64,000 bases of DNA, taken from positions 51,179,069 through 51,243,068 of the forward strand of contig OY747712.1 in the NCBI GenBank assembly GCA_963556495.2. The letters run 5' to 3'. Below are positions 47,968 to 60,529 of the stretch, piece after piece. This DNA is from Valencia hispanica (Eukaryota > Chordata > Actinopteri > Cyprinodontiformes > Valenciidae). Position 1 is the first letter of the stretch, and each line of letters begins with the position of its first letter. The notes beneath the pieces were generated by a model. That model ran no database searches. It was not told the origin of the DNA and saw only the letters and a program-made list of their open reading frames with translations. Both the position numbers and the translations under genes were made by a program.

Positions 47968-48814
47968 CAGTGTTGGGTATAGTTACTTAGGAAAGTAGTT
48001 AATTAGGTGACAGCGTTACCATCAATTAAAAGTAATCAGTTACGTTACAGCGTTATCCATTCACAGAAATAACGCTTTAGAGTACTTATGCATTACCAAG
48101 AATTAAAAGCCAGTTCGCAGTGCCTCGCACATGCTGCAACTTAACTGACAGACACACGAAGAGTAAACGTCAGTCATCCAACTAAGTTAACTGCAGGATA
48201 ACAACAGGAAAGACAGCCAGCAAATGGCTATTCCACATAGCGTTTTATTAATTCTTTTTTTGATCACAGAACATATGAATCAAAAACACCTATCCTGCCC
48301 GGGTTGCTTGATAGAGTGGTGTTTGAATACAAGATGTTTTTCTAAATTTGAAGTGGAATTTTTTGCAGTCGACAGAGACCTTTTCTCAATACAGAGTGTG
48401 CATTTTACCGTTATATTATTTTCTTTTTCATCGACTAAACAAAAATAATGGCCGTACTCCACGAAGCTGTGCTACTGCTCTCTGCCATCTTGCCAGGAGT
48501 TCAAAAACACTCACTCACACACTTACACACACACACACTCACACAGGGTCAGGAGGAGCAGGGCACAGATGAATCACAGCGCTTCGACTCCGCTGGCATA
48601 GTTCCTAGTCCTACTGTCTGACAATCCTGGCTGCAGTCGGGATTTTCCTATCTTTATTGAGAGAAATTCTTAAAATAACGGATTACTTTTTTTTTTTTAA
48701 CGAAGTTACTGATTGCGTAATGTCCAAAACTAACGCGTTAAGTTACACATTTCACGGAAAAAGTAATTAGAGTACTCTAATGCGTTACTCCTTGATGCAT
48801 TACCCACAATGCTC
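47968..48814 (-). mobile_element. hAT element with BED-finger remnant, inserted in L2
   Basis: It begins CAGTGTTGGGTATAGTTACT and ends near ATTACCCACAATGCTC. TCCCTGCC occurs on both sides (47960-47967 and 48815-48822), an 8-bp duplication. The minus strand 48462-48280 encodes YGHYFCLVDEKENN, KCTLC, TSNLEKHLVFKH, a BED zinc finger (C2..H-type), so the element derives from a hAT of opposite orientation. The catalytic part of the transposase is deleted. Confidence 0.88.
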
Positions 48815-48822
48815 TCCCTGCC

Positions 48823-49336
48823 CCTATGAACTCAGCCCTGATTTTAACAGTAACTCACATGTTGGACTTGGACCTTGCCCTACCTTATTCATACCTGTCA
48901 TTATTAGCAGAGAGTGGACTTAAAATCACAAACCCAACAAATGCAACCCCCAATAATCTCAGAGTTACCAAAAGTCCCACTTTCCCTAAATCATACAGTC
49001 ACTTCATCTCCAGACTATTAATATGGAACTTTTGAATGTTCGCTCTCTGCTGAAGAAAACTTTTATTATCAATGATCTGATTTTAGACCATAATCTTGAT
49101 TGCAATCTTGAAACATGGCTGAGTGCAGATGCCCCTGTTGTTTATACAGAGGCTTCCCTACCAAATTTTAACTTCACTTATTCCACAAGGAGTAGCAAAA
49201 GGGAATGTAGTACTGCTTTTATAAGTTCATCAACGCTTTCTGCAAAATCTGTTTTGTTGGATAATTTTAGCACTTTTGAATATACTGCAACTGTTTTTAG
49301 CACTCCTCAAATTTTATGTGTCAATTCAATGTGTCA
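48823..49336 (+). pseudogene. L2-type LINE ORF2 N-terminal (endonuclease) fragment
   Basis: This continues the L2 after the hAT. The frame 49023-49367 reads MELLNVRSLLKKTFIINDLI, NLETWLSADAP, and ASLPNFNFTYSTRSSKRE. NVRSL and ETWL are APE-endonuclease words. It is cut at about 49336 by a reversed L2 tail. Confidence 0.75.
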
Positions 49337-49735
49337 ATTGTCAATTCAGTTCAGTTTATTTATATAGTGCCGATTCACAACAGATGTCATCTCAATACAT
49401 TTATACAAACGTTCCAATCAGTTAAAAAGTTTCCTATTTAAGGAATCCCAGCAGATTGCTTCAGTCATTGGCCTGAGGTTGGGCCCTTTTGATGCAGGCT
49501 TGCCAACCACAGCAATCCTTCAGCAATCCCTCATACTGAGCAAGCATGTAGCGACAGTGGAGAGGAAAAACTCCCCTTTAACAGGAAGAAACCTCCAACA
49601 GAACCAGGCTCAGTAGGAGCGGCCATCTGCCACGACCGTCTGGGGGTTTGAGAAGACAGAGCAGAAACACAGAAGGAACAGAAGATCCGATATAAGAGAA
49701 CTTTCTATGTTACAGAAAGTAAAGTTTGATCCTTT
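49337..49735 (-). mobile_element. L2 LINE 3' end, reversed
   Basis: It begins CAATTCAGTTCAGTTTATTT and TATATAGTGCC, the complement of the L2 tail, and runs through the 3' UTR (CATACTGAGCAAGCATGTAG). It is a longer version of 25464-25741. It sits between a forward L2 endonuclease fragment and a forward family R 3' half. Confidence 0.75.
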
Positions 49736-51290
49736 ACCTCAGTCATGGACTTTTCTGCTTCCACAAGTTTGTCTTCAACCAAGTCAGGAGATGCTGTTAC
49801 CCCCTTTGGCTCCCCCACCCACTTGTCTGTCTCCAAAAGTCAGGTGAAGAGGCAGCTGGAGAAACTGAACCGGAACAAGGCTGCAGTTCCAGATGGTGTC
49901 AGCCCCAGAGTCCTGAAGGCCTGTGCAGAGCATCTCCGTGGGATTCTGCAGCACCTCTTCAACCTTTGCCTAACCTAGGAGAAGATCCCAGTGTTGTGGA
50001 AGACATCATGCCTTGTTCCAAGTACCAAAGAGAACTCTCTCATCAGTCATCAACGTCTATAGACCTGTTGACCTGACATCCCACATCATGAAGGTCCTGG
50101 ATAGACTCCTGTTGGCCCCCCTGAATAAGCAAACAAGAACATATCAGGACCCGCTGCAGTTTGCTTATCACCATGTAGTTGGAGTTAAAGATGCCATCAT
50201 CCACCTGCTTCAACCAACCCACTGTCATCTGGACAAAGCAGGCAGCGCTGTTAGGATCATGTTCTTTGATTTGTCCAGTGCATTTAACACAATTCAGTCT
50301 GATTTGCTTTGTTAGAAACTCCTTAAGACACAGGTGGAGCCCTCAACAATCGCCTGGATCAACGATTACCTGACAAACAGACTACAATTTGTGAGACTGA
50401 AGGACTGTGTGTGAAACCAGGTGGTCAGCACCACAGGAGCACCACAGGGGACTGTACTCTCACCATTCCTTTTCACTCTGTACACCTCAGACTTCCAGTA
50501 CAAATCAGAGACCTGTAATCTGCAGAAATACTTAGATGACTCAGCAATTGTCGGGTGTATCAGAGATGGACAAGAAGCTGAATACAGAGATCTGGTGGAC
50601 CGCTTTGTGACATGGTGTGGAAACAATCGTCTTACTTTGAATGTGAACAAAACAAAGGAGATGATTGTCGATTTCAGAAGAAACAGGGATAAGGCAAACA
50701 CTGTTTCCAACATGGGTGAAGAAGTGGAGGTGGTTAAGCAGTGTATATATACCTCGGAGTTCACCTGGACAACAGACTGGACTGGTGGTGCAACAGTGAA
50801 ACCGTCTACAAGAAGGGACGGAGCAGACTGGACTTCTTGAGGAAGCTTAGGTCTTTCAAGGTTTGCACCAAGATGCTGCAAATCTTCTTCAAGACTGTTG
50901 AGGAGAGTGTAATCTCTTCAGCCATCATCTGTTGGGGTAGCAGCATCATAGCTACTGACTTAAAAAGGCTCAACAGTCTGATTAAGGAGGCTGGTTCTGT
51001 TCTTGGCACGACTGTGGAACACGTGGGGATGATGATGCAAAGAAGGATTCTTCATAAAATCAAAACAGTTTGGACAACCCTGAGCATCCTCTTCATGAGG
51101 CTATCCTGCAACAACAGTGTCTTCAGTCAGAGGCTTCTTCAGTTTTGCTGCAACTCAGACCTCTAAAGGAAATCCTTCTTGCTGACAGCCATCATGATCT
51201 ACAACTCCTTAAAAAAGTAATTGTATGAGCTACAAAAACACTTAATTTCCCACTGGGATCAATAAAGTATTTTGTAATTGAATTGAATTG
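49736..51290 (+). pseudogene. LINE family R, 3' half (RT to tail)
   Basis: It picks up almost exactly where the 33527 copy stops (SVMDFSASTSLSSTKSG). It then has VKRQLEKLNRNKAAVPDGVS, VLDRLLLAPLN, DPLQFAYH, FFDLSSAFNTIQSDLL, TGAPQGTVLSPFLFTLYTSD, and YLDDSAIVG, where the catalytic YADD is YLDD. After that come WCGNNRLTLNVNKTKEMIVD and YLGVHLDNRLDW, and the tail TTTCCCACTGGGATCAATAA near 51250. Frames change several times and stops occur. It is 5'-truncated. Confidence 0.8.
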
Positions 51291-51446
51291 AATGACCTTG
51301 TAACCTTTTACATGTAGACTTACAATTTACTATAACTATAGCTTAGATTTGATGTGTGCTGTAGTGTAATAGTAAAGAAAAGAGTTTTGTATTACAGTAC
51401 TGTAAAAATTTAGCATGTTTATGTTTTTTTTTTCTGCACCTCAAAA

Positions 51447-52589
51447 AGGATTTCAAGACAATTTACAAGAGGTGGAAGAGGTCCCCTTTTGACAGTGCAG
51501 CAAGACGAAAGCATTTGTGCAATGGTAGTTGCAAACAATGCTATAAAACAAAGAGCTGTTCTGGAAAATGACAACATCTTTGAAAATATTCAGTCAACAT
51601 CAATTTCTACAATAGACAGAGTCCTTAGACGGAATGAAATGTCCTTGAAACAATTGTACAATGTGCCATTTAAATGGAACAGTGACCAAGTGAAGGAGCT
51701 CCGTCACCAGTATGTACAGGTAAAACTTGTATGAATGCTTTACTCTGTTTAGTGCTTTACTGTAAAACTTTTTTGTATTGCTATGCACTGCACTTGCATT
51801 TCAGTGTCACACATGTTACTGTAAATATATTTACATTGCATACTGTACAATTTGTTGTGCCAAATGCTCTGTTACACTGACTTTTTTTTCTCACCCTCTG
51901 GATAGTGTATCCTGGATTAGGAGGCCAGGGAACCTGTGCACACATTCGAATATCTCGATGAAGCGGGATTCAATCTGGCAAAAGGCAGTCGTGGAAGAAA
52001 TCGCATTGGAGAGAGACCCACCATTGATGTCCCAGGCCAACGAGGAGGGAATATTACAAAGTGCGCAGCAATCACAGAAAACGGCGTCCACACTCATATT
52101 GCCCGTCTTGATCCATACAACACGCAACACCTGTTGACTTTTTTGGACACTCTTTATAGGGACATAATCCCTGACAATGAAAGGGACACGCCTGGTGACA
52201 ATCTGACAAAGTATTTAGTAGTTTGGGATAGTGTAAGCTTCCACCACTCTACTGTGGTCAGGCAGTGGTTTGCAGCACATGACAGGATGCTTGTGGAGTA
52301 TCTCCCTCCCTACTCTCCATTCCTAAATCCAATTGCGGAGTTTTTCTCTTCCTGGAGGTGGAAGGTATATTACTGGCGTCCATATACCCAAATTACCCTG
52401 CTAGTAGGCATGTATGCAGCTTGTGATGACATCACAGCAGAGTCCTGCAGAGGGTGGATTCGGCACTCAAGAAGATACTTTCCTTGGTGCATTGACAGAG
52501 CTGACATTCGCTGTGATGTAGATAGAAAATATGTGGCCAGACAGACGGGAGCTTCTAGTTGTCCATTATTGATTTGCAGCATTGTCTGA
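51447..52589 (+). CDS. IS630/Tc1-like DDE transposase gene with a candidate intron
   Basis: Exon 1 (to 51720) encodes TVQQDESICAMVVANNAIKQ, STIDRVLRRNEMSLKQL and QVKELRHQYVQ. A 200-bp intron (51721-51920), GTAAAA to TTAG, joins in phase 0 to EAREPVHTFEYLDEAGFNLA (first catalytic D). VVWDSVSFHHS (second D) and LPPYSPFLNPIAEFFSSWRW follow, then a conserved tail (GWIRHSRRYFPWC). Related proteins have two glutamates after NPI. Here the first, the usual catalytic one, is Ala (GCG), so activity is doubtful. The start is unclear: no ATG is obvious near 51447, and an upstream exon may exist. No inverted ends were found. Confidence 0.65.
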
Positions 52590-53214
52590 CAGTATTATCA
52601 GTTTCAAACTACTGCAGTAAGGTTTACTGAGCCAAAGGGAGTTTATATTTGTTGTAAATGTTCTTTTTTTTCCAGTTGCACAATGCTGTGAACAGTTCCA
52701 GAGATAGAGTATAAAGTAAAGTGCATATTCCGTGTCTTGATTTTTATTTAATTCTAGTTTTCAATATGCCATGCATGGTATATAACGTTGTCTTAACTTT
52801 ACATGACATTGGGAAGCACTTCCAGAGTCATCTATCACAATGAAAACATGTTCAAACCTTTTTACTTGATTGTTCAAAGATGCTGGTTTTATAACTTATC
52901 ATTTTGACGACACTGACACTTTCAAATACTTGCTTTTGAACAACAAATGATCCATTTTGATTGAGGGACTTGCTTTTGCAGGTTATCTACCATGTTTTGC
53001 AGTTTGCACTAATTGTTTTGAAAAATGCCTTAGCAGTGGTGCAAACTTTAATACTGTTGTGAGAAATGTACCAAAGCGACTGAGAAAAACTGTAACAGTA
53101 AACTAAAGTCAGATCTCGACCTGCTTGCTCCATTAAAAGTTTAAAGTATACACTCAAAACTTGCATCGCCGTGGAGAAATGAAGACCTTAAAAAAACAAA
53201 AGAGAAATTGCAGA
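52590..53214. other. No gene seen
   Basis: AT-rich sequence after the IS630-like gene. I searched it by eye for an inverted end matching the upstream side and found none. Confidence 0.5.
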
Positions 53215-56200
53215 GTGGACAGACAGACAGAGATACTTTATTTATCCCCAAAAGGGGAAATTCCATTAGTCCAGTGCTCACATATTCAGAAATATATTTT
53301 AGATTTTGGATGTTGATGTTGAACAGTCTTATGGCTGCAGGAGCAAATGATATTCTGAACCTCTCAGTCCTGCATCTCAATCAATTTTTCACTGCAGCTG
53401 CTTCTCTGGCTGGTCAGGACATCATGGAGGGGGTGTTTTGTATTAGCCAGAATGCCCTGCAGCTTCCTCCTCATCTGCCTCTCCACCACAGTTCTTACTG
53501 GGTCCAGCTACTGATCCAGCACAGAACTGTCCTTTATGACCAGTTTGTCAAGACGACTGCAGCCTTTGTCCGTAGCGCTGCTTCCTCAGCAGACAACAGC
53601 ATACAGAAGCACACTTCCCATGACTGTGTGGTAGAACATCTGCAGCATGTCACTGCAGACATCGAAGGACATTAGTCGCCTGAGGAAGAAAAGGCGACTC
53701 TGTCACTTAGTGTATGCTTCGTCTGTGTTGGTGGTCCACTCCAGTTTCTGGTCCAGAATCACACCCAGGTATCTGTAGGAGTCCGCAGTCTCCACAGTTT
53801 CCTCCCCATCGATGCAGACTGGCTGTCTTGGTGGTTTAGATCTCCACCAGCTCCTTAGTCTTGGTGGTGTTCAAGTGAAGATTGTTTTTTTTTTTTGCTC
53901 CAGTCAGTGAAGGTCTCCACCAGGTCCCTGTACTTCCCCTCCTGTCCACTGCTCACACATGCCACAACAGCTGTATCATCTGAATTCATCTGGATGTGGC
54001 AGGACACTGAGTATTATCTGAAGTCGGATGTGTAGGGCGTGAACAGAAAGGGAGCCAAAACCAATGGCCGCTGGCTGCTCTGCTATTTGACTACGACACT
54101 GGGGGCCGCCATTGCTGTAGTACCCCCATATAGCCACTAGTCCCCCATTGGAATACATTGCACTTTAAAAACAACTTTAATGCCCGGTGCCTATTTTTTT
54201 AAACTGTCTACAGCTACATATTGCTCCTGTAATTACGCTGGGTTAAAAAACCCCAGAGGAACCAGGCTGGTTAACATAGGATACATTTTCTAAATCTTGC
54301 ATCATTAATGAGGGCGGGACTTTGATTGACAGGCCGTTTACGTCGCTGCCTGCCCCATCGGCTAGGCTAATAGCTCGCTGTGCAGCCGCATGAAGCTAGC
54401 AGAGGCTATCTGGCTGTGGACCGGAGCTCAACCTAACGCATTCTGTCTGAGGCTTTTCAGTTTAAAATATGTTAGACTATTGAATAATATGTGAGCCTAA
54501 GTAAAACATGTTTGTAATTACAAAATGTAAGTCTAATTTTTTTTTTCCTTGTCCGTTTGACCACTAGTAATATTTTACTGCTGATATGCATTGTGCGATT
54601 TGTGAAAAAAACAGAGGGGGGGATTTATTTTATTTTTTTTACTTTTTATTCATGAAAATAACGACAGGTTTGTGTATGCAGGCTGTAGGGCATCTTGCTC
54701 ATACGTTTGCCCTTTAAAAACTGATAGAAAAGTGTGAGAAACAAAATTATTGTTGACATAAATTAAGATAAGATCAAATATATTAAGATGATTAAAATTA
54801 AAGATAAGAAGATTTATCCAGTCATAGCAGCTGAGATTACTTTTTCCCCGTGGCATCAGCAGCACCTTGTCCGCCCTCTCAGACCCACAACTCTCTCTGC
54901 ATATTTTTCTGTGGTGAAAAAAGTTAAAGGAATAATACCCTTTTTTCAGTTTAAAGCTCTGAAAAGGGCCAGGACGATGCCCAAATCAGCGCGCACATAA
55001 AACCTGCGTATGGATTTTATTCAACTGAGGGTACATATGAACCTCAACATTATTTTTGCACCTGGCACCTGACCCCTGCCGGGCTCCATGCAGAGATGAA
55101 GGGAAGATTGTTGAGTGTTTTTATCATTTTTCCTCTAGTCTGTCAAACAGATTCTGGGTTGATTGAACTCTGCTGCGGAGACGGAACGTGTAAACTGCAG
55201 CCATTATTTTATGAAGGTGTTCGCCAATGTTGTTTAATAGAAAATTTTAATTAACCTTACCTTAACCTATTATCAATTCAAAGATGCAAACTCTCTGAGG
55301 ATCAGTATTATTTGTTCTGATAATGAAGCTTATGTTTGCGGGAGAAACAAAGGCATTCACAATCTTTAACCACTTTTATTTTCAAGAATAAAAAGAATTA
55401 AAAAATCATCCAAAAAGCTGAAAAACGTGCTCCTGACTTGACTCCAAGCCCTCCGCCCTCGGCTGTATCAGGATATTGTCGACCGTGGCCCTATTTGTAT
55501 TCATTTCTGGGGAGTAGAATTTAAATCATTATTAAATTACAATTATTACCGTATTAATCCATTCATAGCAGCACACACGAGGCACTTTCATCCACACGCA
55601 TTCAACACACAAACAGTGCACGCTCTTTTCATACAGGGAATTTAATACTTGACACATTATTATGCACTGTATATATACAGTCAATGTTACACACATGTAA
55701 ACATATTGCAGATTAGACTAGGCTAATAAACATCCTCCACTCGGCTTTACATACATTTTGACAGCAATCTGTCTCGAGACTTTTTATCCAATTGTCTTCG
55801 ATATCACGTTGTGATAATTCAGTTTAAATTGCTGTATTTCGTTCGACTGTAATTATAGTAACTCTACATTTTAAAAGTTATTTTAAGTTATGAGTTCTTA
55901 CCTTATGAGATTGGGGAGAAAAGAGAGCCGTCGGAGGCGCACAGATGGCTCCAGTAAAATGAAGCGGGAGCTCTATACATACAGTCTATGAGCGGATTAG
56001 CCTTTGGCTTAGCTAGCCAAGTTTAGCATCAGAGCTAAAGGCGCGGGAGCAGAATGGGCGGGATTACGACAGAAGTACACACCCCGCTAGGGCCAAGTGG
56101 GGCCGAGTCTACAGTGAAGATCCTGCCCTTATGCCCTTTTAGGAACATGCATCAGAACCGGGGAGGAGGAGTCTGTAAATCGCCATGATTTCCCCCATGA

Positions 56201-56520
56201 ACTTGGTCATTATGGTAAACGGGGAGGAGTGCGGAAACGCTGTCCATTATATATACAGTCAATGGCCAAAACAGTCCTCTGTGGGACCCCAGTGCTGTAT
56301 TCCAGCATCCCAGAAACACATCTCCCCACCCTGACGTATTGATGTCTGGATTTTAGATAGTCCATAATCCAGGAAGGGGCTACACCTATACCCATTGGTT
56401 GGTTTCTCAGTATGGGGAGCTTTATGGAGAAGTTGAAGAACATGATACTGACATAAGAGCCAGGCACATCCAGGTAGCTGTATGCCTGGTGCAGCATGCA
56501 AAGGACTTCACCTTGATGTT
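53215..56520 (-). pseudogene. LINE (Rex1/CR1 group), reversed, split by a 2.2-kb element
   Basis: The 3' end starts with (GACA)n and TTTATTTATCCCCAAAAGGG (53215-53265), the complement of a GGGGATAAATAAAGTA tail. The minus strand then reads LRRLMSFDVCSDMLQMFYHT, VLLYAVVCWGSS and a DDTAVVACVSSGQEG word near 53950 (motif C) up to 54061. It resumes at 56273 with STGVPQRTVLA, YVRVGRCVSG, MDYLKSR, and IMFFNFSIK, where DFS of motif A has become NFS. Stops and frameshifts are frequent. Confidence 0.8.
54062..56264. mobile_element. 2.2-kb DNA element with 8-bp duplication (family D)
   Basis: Removing 54062-56264 restores the reversed LINE reading TVLAPF. GCCAAAAC occurs at 54054-54061 and 56265-56272, a perfect 8-bp duplication. 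The ends are CAATGGCCGC and, complemented, CATTGACTGTATATATAATG, so inverted similarity is limited to about five bases. The right-end type CAGTCTATG/CAGTCAATG recurs at 55970-55985 and 58435-58453. No transposase is seen. It may be a P- or hAT-like non-autonomous element, but the class is unresolved. Confidence 0.75.
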
Positions 56521-56805
56521 ATCAAGAACAAAAATATTTTTATGGTCCTTGTTGTCTTTGTACAGAGAATATGAGATTTACTTACAGTAGTGAGGTGTGT
56601 ACATATGTGTCTGTGTGTGTGTGTGAGTATGACAATGTGTAAAAAGAGAGTATGATCAGATGTGTTGTTGTACTCAGGTTTTACTTGGGTGTGTGAAGCT
56701 TTTAATATATTCAATAATTGTTTTTATCTTGTAAAGCAATATGTGCCGCCTTTGTATGAAAAGTGCTAAATTGATAAAGTTTGATTTGATTTAAGATAGA
56801 TTGTG
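56521..56805 (+). mobile_element. LINE 3' tail scrap
   Basis: TATGAAAAGTGCTAAATTGA and TAAAGTTTGATTTGATTTAA at 56755-56796 is a typical fish LINE 3' terminus in forward orientation. A GT-rich stretch lies at 56594-56640. No coding part is left. Confidence 0.5.
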
Positions 56806-56999
56806 GCTTTTGCTTCATTTTAATAACTTTTTTAGCGACAAATTTACATTTTATTTTCATAGTAAAAATTCGGTTTATATATGCGATTCATATTTGTTTT
56901 GTTGACGTACATACTTTCAGGTCTCAACAAAATTGTAGGAATACTACGCTTTTTGTTGCTACGATGGTTGCTAGGAGGACGCTATTAAAACGAACTGGA

Positions 57000-58453
57000 A
57001 GGAAGTTAATATTGTGTCACGTACTGAGTTGATCTTAAAGTGGAACTGAACCCCATGAAAAAGCATAACCCCACCCCCAGACAACATTTGAAAAATTCTA
57101 CCAAAGTGGGCAGTGCCAGGAGGCACAGAGGGGCGTGAGCAAGTGTGGAGGAAGAGCGGAGGGGGGGATGCGAGGGTGTGGTCAGGAGGACAGTGACAGC
57201 TAATTCAATCTGACACTGAAACATGGACAGTGACCGAAGCAACGTTGGCAGTTTTGGTTCTGATCGATCTTTTGAGGTGGACGATTACTCTCCTCCAACA
57301 TCACCGGAGGTAGTGGGAGGCTTTATGGAGCCCAGCGGCCCCCGAGCCGTATCAATTCAAGCCGCTGACTCAGGGTGCTGAGTCAGCGCTGCCATAAGCC
57401 AGCGCTCCCAGTGCTGCTGAGGCAGAGGGAGACAGGATGGGTCCAGGCTCTGAGTGGTACTGCTAACATAGGCTAACGTTCAAAACAGTATCAAACTTCC
57501 AAAAACACCATATAAAACAAATCAGTTTCAACAGGTGTACATGTGGTCATTGCAGCTCCCTGTCCCCCAGAGAGAACGTGTGTTGTAGGGAGACACCCAA
57601 GGTATTGATAGATTAGAGCAGTGGTTGTCATAACCTTTTACCAGATACCACTTCGAAAAATATTTCGGATTTCCAAGGCCAAACTGACACTTCGCTCTCA
57701 GAACTATGTCAGACATAGCTGTCTCCAATGATCCAAATGGCTATGGAGAAAAAAACTAACATAATGAATGGCAGTTGCACAGGTGTGGCTTATTGGTTGA
57801 AAGTATAATACTATTAAAATTCTACATGAAGTGATGGAGACAGGTACTTACATTTTCTGCTTTTAACTGGGAGATCCTACATGGTAGTACAATCACTAAC
57901 AATTAGGGTAAATACAAACAAGTGTTAATATAAATATGTGAACTATCCTTACTTAGCTTGATCATGTATCTCATGCATAGACTAAATAGATCTCATACAC
58001 TATTAATAACCAAGTTAAAAATATCATTAAAAACTTGCATTAAGTTAATGATCATTTCATTTGAATAAATTATTTCAATTTAAATGTTAACTTACCGATT
58101 TAATATTGTATTTACAGCCTGGATGGAAGAGGGTAGCAGAGTTGCTCTACCCGCGGCTTTCAGGCTAAAGGCGCCCGCTAACCTAAGCTTCAATTAGCTT
58201 CAGTTAACTCCAGGACTAGCACCTGGCTACATCGGCTCAGAGTGTCAATCATCCGCCCCCGCCCTCACAGCGCCATTCTCAGTTCCACTCTCAGTTCCAC
58301 CTCTTTGCCCATTTTTGTATTTTCTGGGAGTGACGAAACGTGTGACACAGACAAGATGGCGGCGGAGGGAACAGCCCATTTGGCTTCATTTTTGCTCTTC
58401 AGAAACCAGTGGGTGACGTCACCGAGGCTTCGTCCAGTTATATACAGTCTATG
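57000..58453. mobile_element. Probable family D-like element (right end clear, left end not)
   Basis: The right end, GTGACGTCACCGAGGCTTCG followed by TATATACAGTCTATG ending about 58453, is of the same type as the right end of 54062-56264. The left boundary is uncertain. TTAAAGTGGAACTGAACCCC at 57036 is a second candidate end of a TTAA-site MITE. No transposase-like frame is present. Confidence 0.4.
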
Positions 58454-59171
58454 GTTCCTACCCGCGGAGCCGCAAGGAGACGGTTTACTTCACTGCTGGC
58501 AAACTTTCCCCTTTTTCGCTCAAACCTGCTGGACCAGGAAAGAACTCCACTTATTAAACTTCGAAGTGAACCGGCCAAGCAAACCTACTTCCCGTTCGTG
58601 CATCCAGGAGGTCCGCTGGTCTCTGAGCTCTATTGAAAACAGGCCTGAGCCCCTCAGTGTCTGAAATCGGACGTACGCTTTCTGACCTCGGTTTGTGCAC
58701 AACCACTCCTCCCAAACTGGACACTCTCAGGCCGTTCTACATTATTCGTTGTGGACTGGAAGAATGTCATCACCAAGTAGGATAAACCTGGTTTATTTCT
58801 GTTGAGTCTGGGTAGAGGAGATATAGGTCCAACGGGTTAGATCCCGTTTTACTGTTGGTTGATATGAGTTTGTAAACTTGTAAACCACTGTTTCTCATCG
58901 GTAATTACGCCATACGCTGGCCCTGAGTGTTGCATGCTTTTGTGTTTTATTGTTATTTTACTTGTTGGTTGCAACCAGAAGCAGTATATTATATTATTCC
59001 CCCGGCTTGATTGTATTGTCCACTGCGTTTAGCTCGCGTGTCTGTTTAGACAGGTCGCGTGGCCCTCCATCGATTCCCTTTACTGTCACCCCCTTTTAAG
59101 AACTGAATTATTGATGACAAAAGGGGGTGTAAGCTAAAACCCCCTCATCCGCTCGCTGTCTCCCACACACC

Positions 59172-59231
<60 letters not shown>

Positions 59232-60325
59232 GTAACCCCACCCCTCAATGTTAAATGTTTTTATATTTTATTTAAAAGTATCTCGAATCAGAGATTGGTG
59301 CCCCGATTATCTTTAATAAACAGATTAAACTCGAACGTCATCAAAAATTATATTTATATTAATTTATTGATTAGAATTATTGATGCTCTGATAAACCAGA
59401 CTCTTATTGCTTATGCTGAGTCAATTACAACACACACACACATATATATATATACATATATAAATTGTAATTTGGATGACAAATATCCTAAATTCATTCG
59501 ACAGTAGATTTCTAAAAGCACACAAAAAACTAAAAATAGCTATAGGTGGGATTCAAACATTTAAAACATAAATAATTTAAGGCTTTGTAATTATATATTT
59601 GCAATTAATCACAACTTTCATAGGTACCAACATTTCACACACAAGGCTGAGAGTAACCTGTTGTACCAGTACTGTTCACGTTTAGCTCTCTCAGCTCTTA
59701 TTCAACCTATGATTGGGACCTTTTTAATGTTTAACTCTGTCCTTCCTTGAGCCAGTGCTGCTCATCTTGATCATGTTGGTCACTTTAACCTCCTTCCGTA
59801 ATTAATCATTATTAATGCCTTTAAGTCCCAAATTTAAGAATATAAAATGTACCATGTTGTATATCCTACAAGAATCAAATGCGGATCACATTTAGGACAA
59901 GATTGTAGAGGTTACAGCAGCAGTACCCAGTATCTTCACTTTGTATTTGCACAAACACAGTTACCGAGTAAAATAAGACTCTCTGGCTTTTAGTATTATG
60001 TTAAGTGTTGTGTGCTTTAGAGCAAGGACATTGCACGCATTCACAGGACAGGACAGGTGCAGCCCTAATAAGAAATGTAAACCAAAGTTGTAGGTTGAGG
60101 AAGAAAACTTCCTTTTGCATCCATGCAGGCCAGTTAAAAAGAAAAGGAAAAAAAGCATTCTAGACCTATTTTTGTTGTTTGCTATGATCATATAGTTGTT
60201 ACAGAGTAGTATAGAGTCTAATAGTGTACTCTGCATGTAAATACACTTTTAAGGCTATGCAATGTTTTTTCCAAAAAACTATAAATCTTTTAAAACTTCA
60301 CATTGCTACTGAATTCCTGAATCCT
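58454..60325. other. No gene seen; hairpin and microsatellites
   Basis: There is a perfect 11-bp hairpin, CACCCCCTTTT and AAAAGGGGGTG, near 59086-59128. A CA repeat follows at 59164-59228, and a mixed CA/TA repeat near 59431-59462. No coding signal was recognised. Confidence 0.6.
59164..59228 (+). repeat. (CA)n microsatellite
   Basis: About 65 bp of CA dinucleotides with two interruptions (one CCC near the start and one CATA). Confidence 0.95.
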
Positions 60326-60529
60326 GCAGCGCCGAGATCACCTGCTGTGAGGGGACAGTAGTCCAGTGGTAAAGTGTTTAATTACTGCCACATAGCAAAA
60401 TGAATTGCATTCCTTTAAAACTCACACTATGCAACAGAACATGCGTTAATTGATCGTTTAAAAAAAATGTCATCGATGAAATTCTTAATGATCAATTAAT
60501 CGATCATCGATGAATTATGCCCATCCCTA
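60326..60529 (-). mobile_element. hAT family A, right-end fragment with internal deletion
   Basis: It starts CCTGCAGCGCCGAGATCACC, the hAT tail region. It jumps at GGGGACAG (about 60356) to GTGGTAAAGTG, skipping the middle of family A, and ends with CCCATCCCTA at 60529. The left end is absent. Confidence 0.8.

Noticed and set aside
49736..51290. Possible intact RT enzyme
   Set aside because: The frame changes at least twice, stops occur near 49976 and 50313, and the catalytic YADD is YLDD.
51906..51920. Use of the AG at 51904-51905 as the intron acceptor
   Set aside because: It would leave an in-frame TAG at 51918-51920. The AG ending at 51920 gives an uninterrupted phase-0 join.
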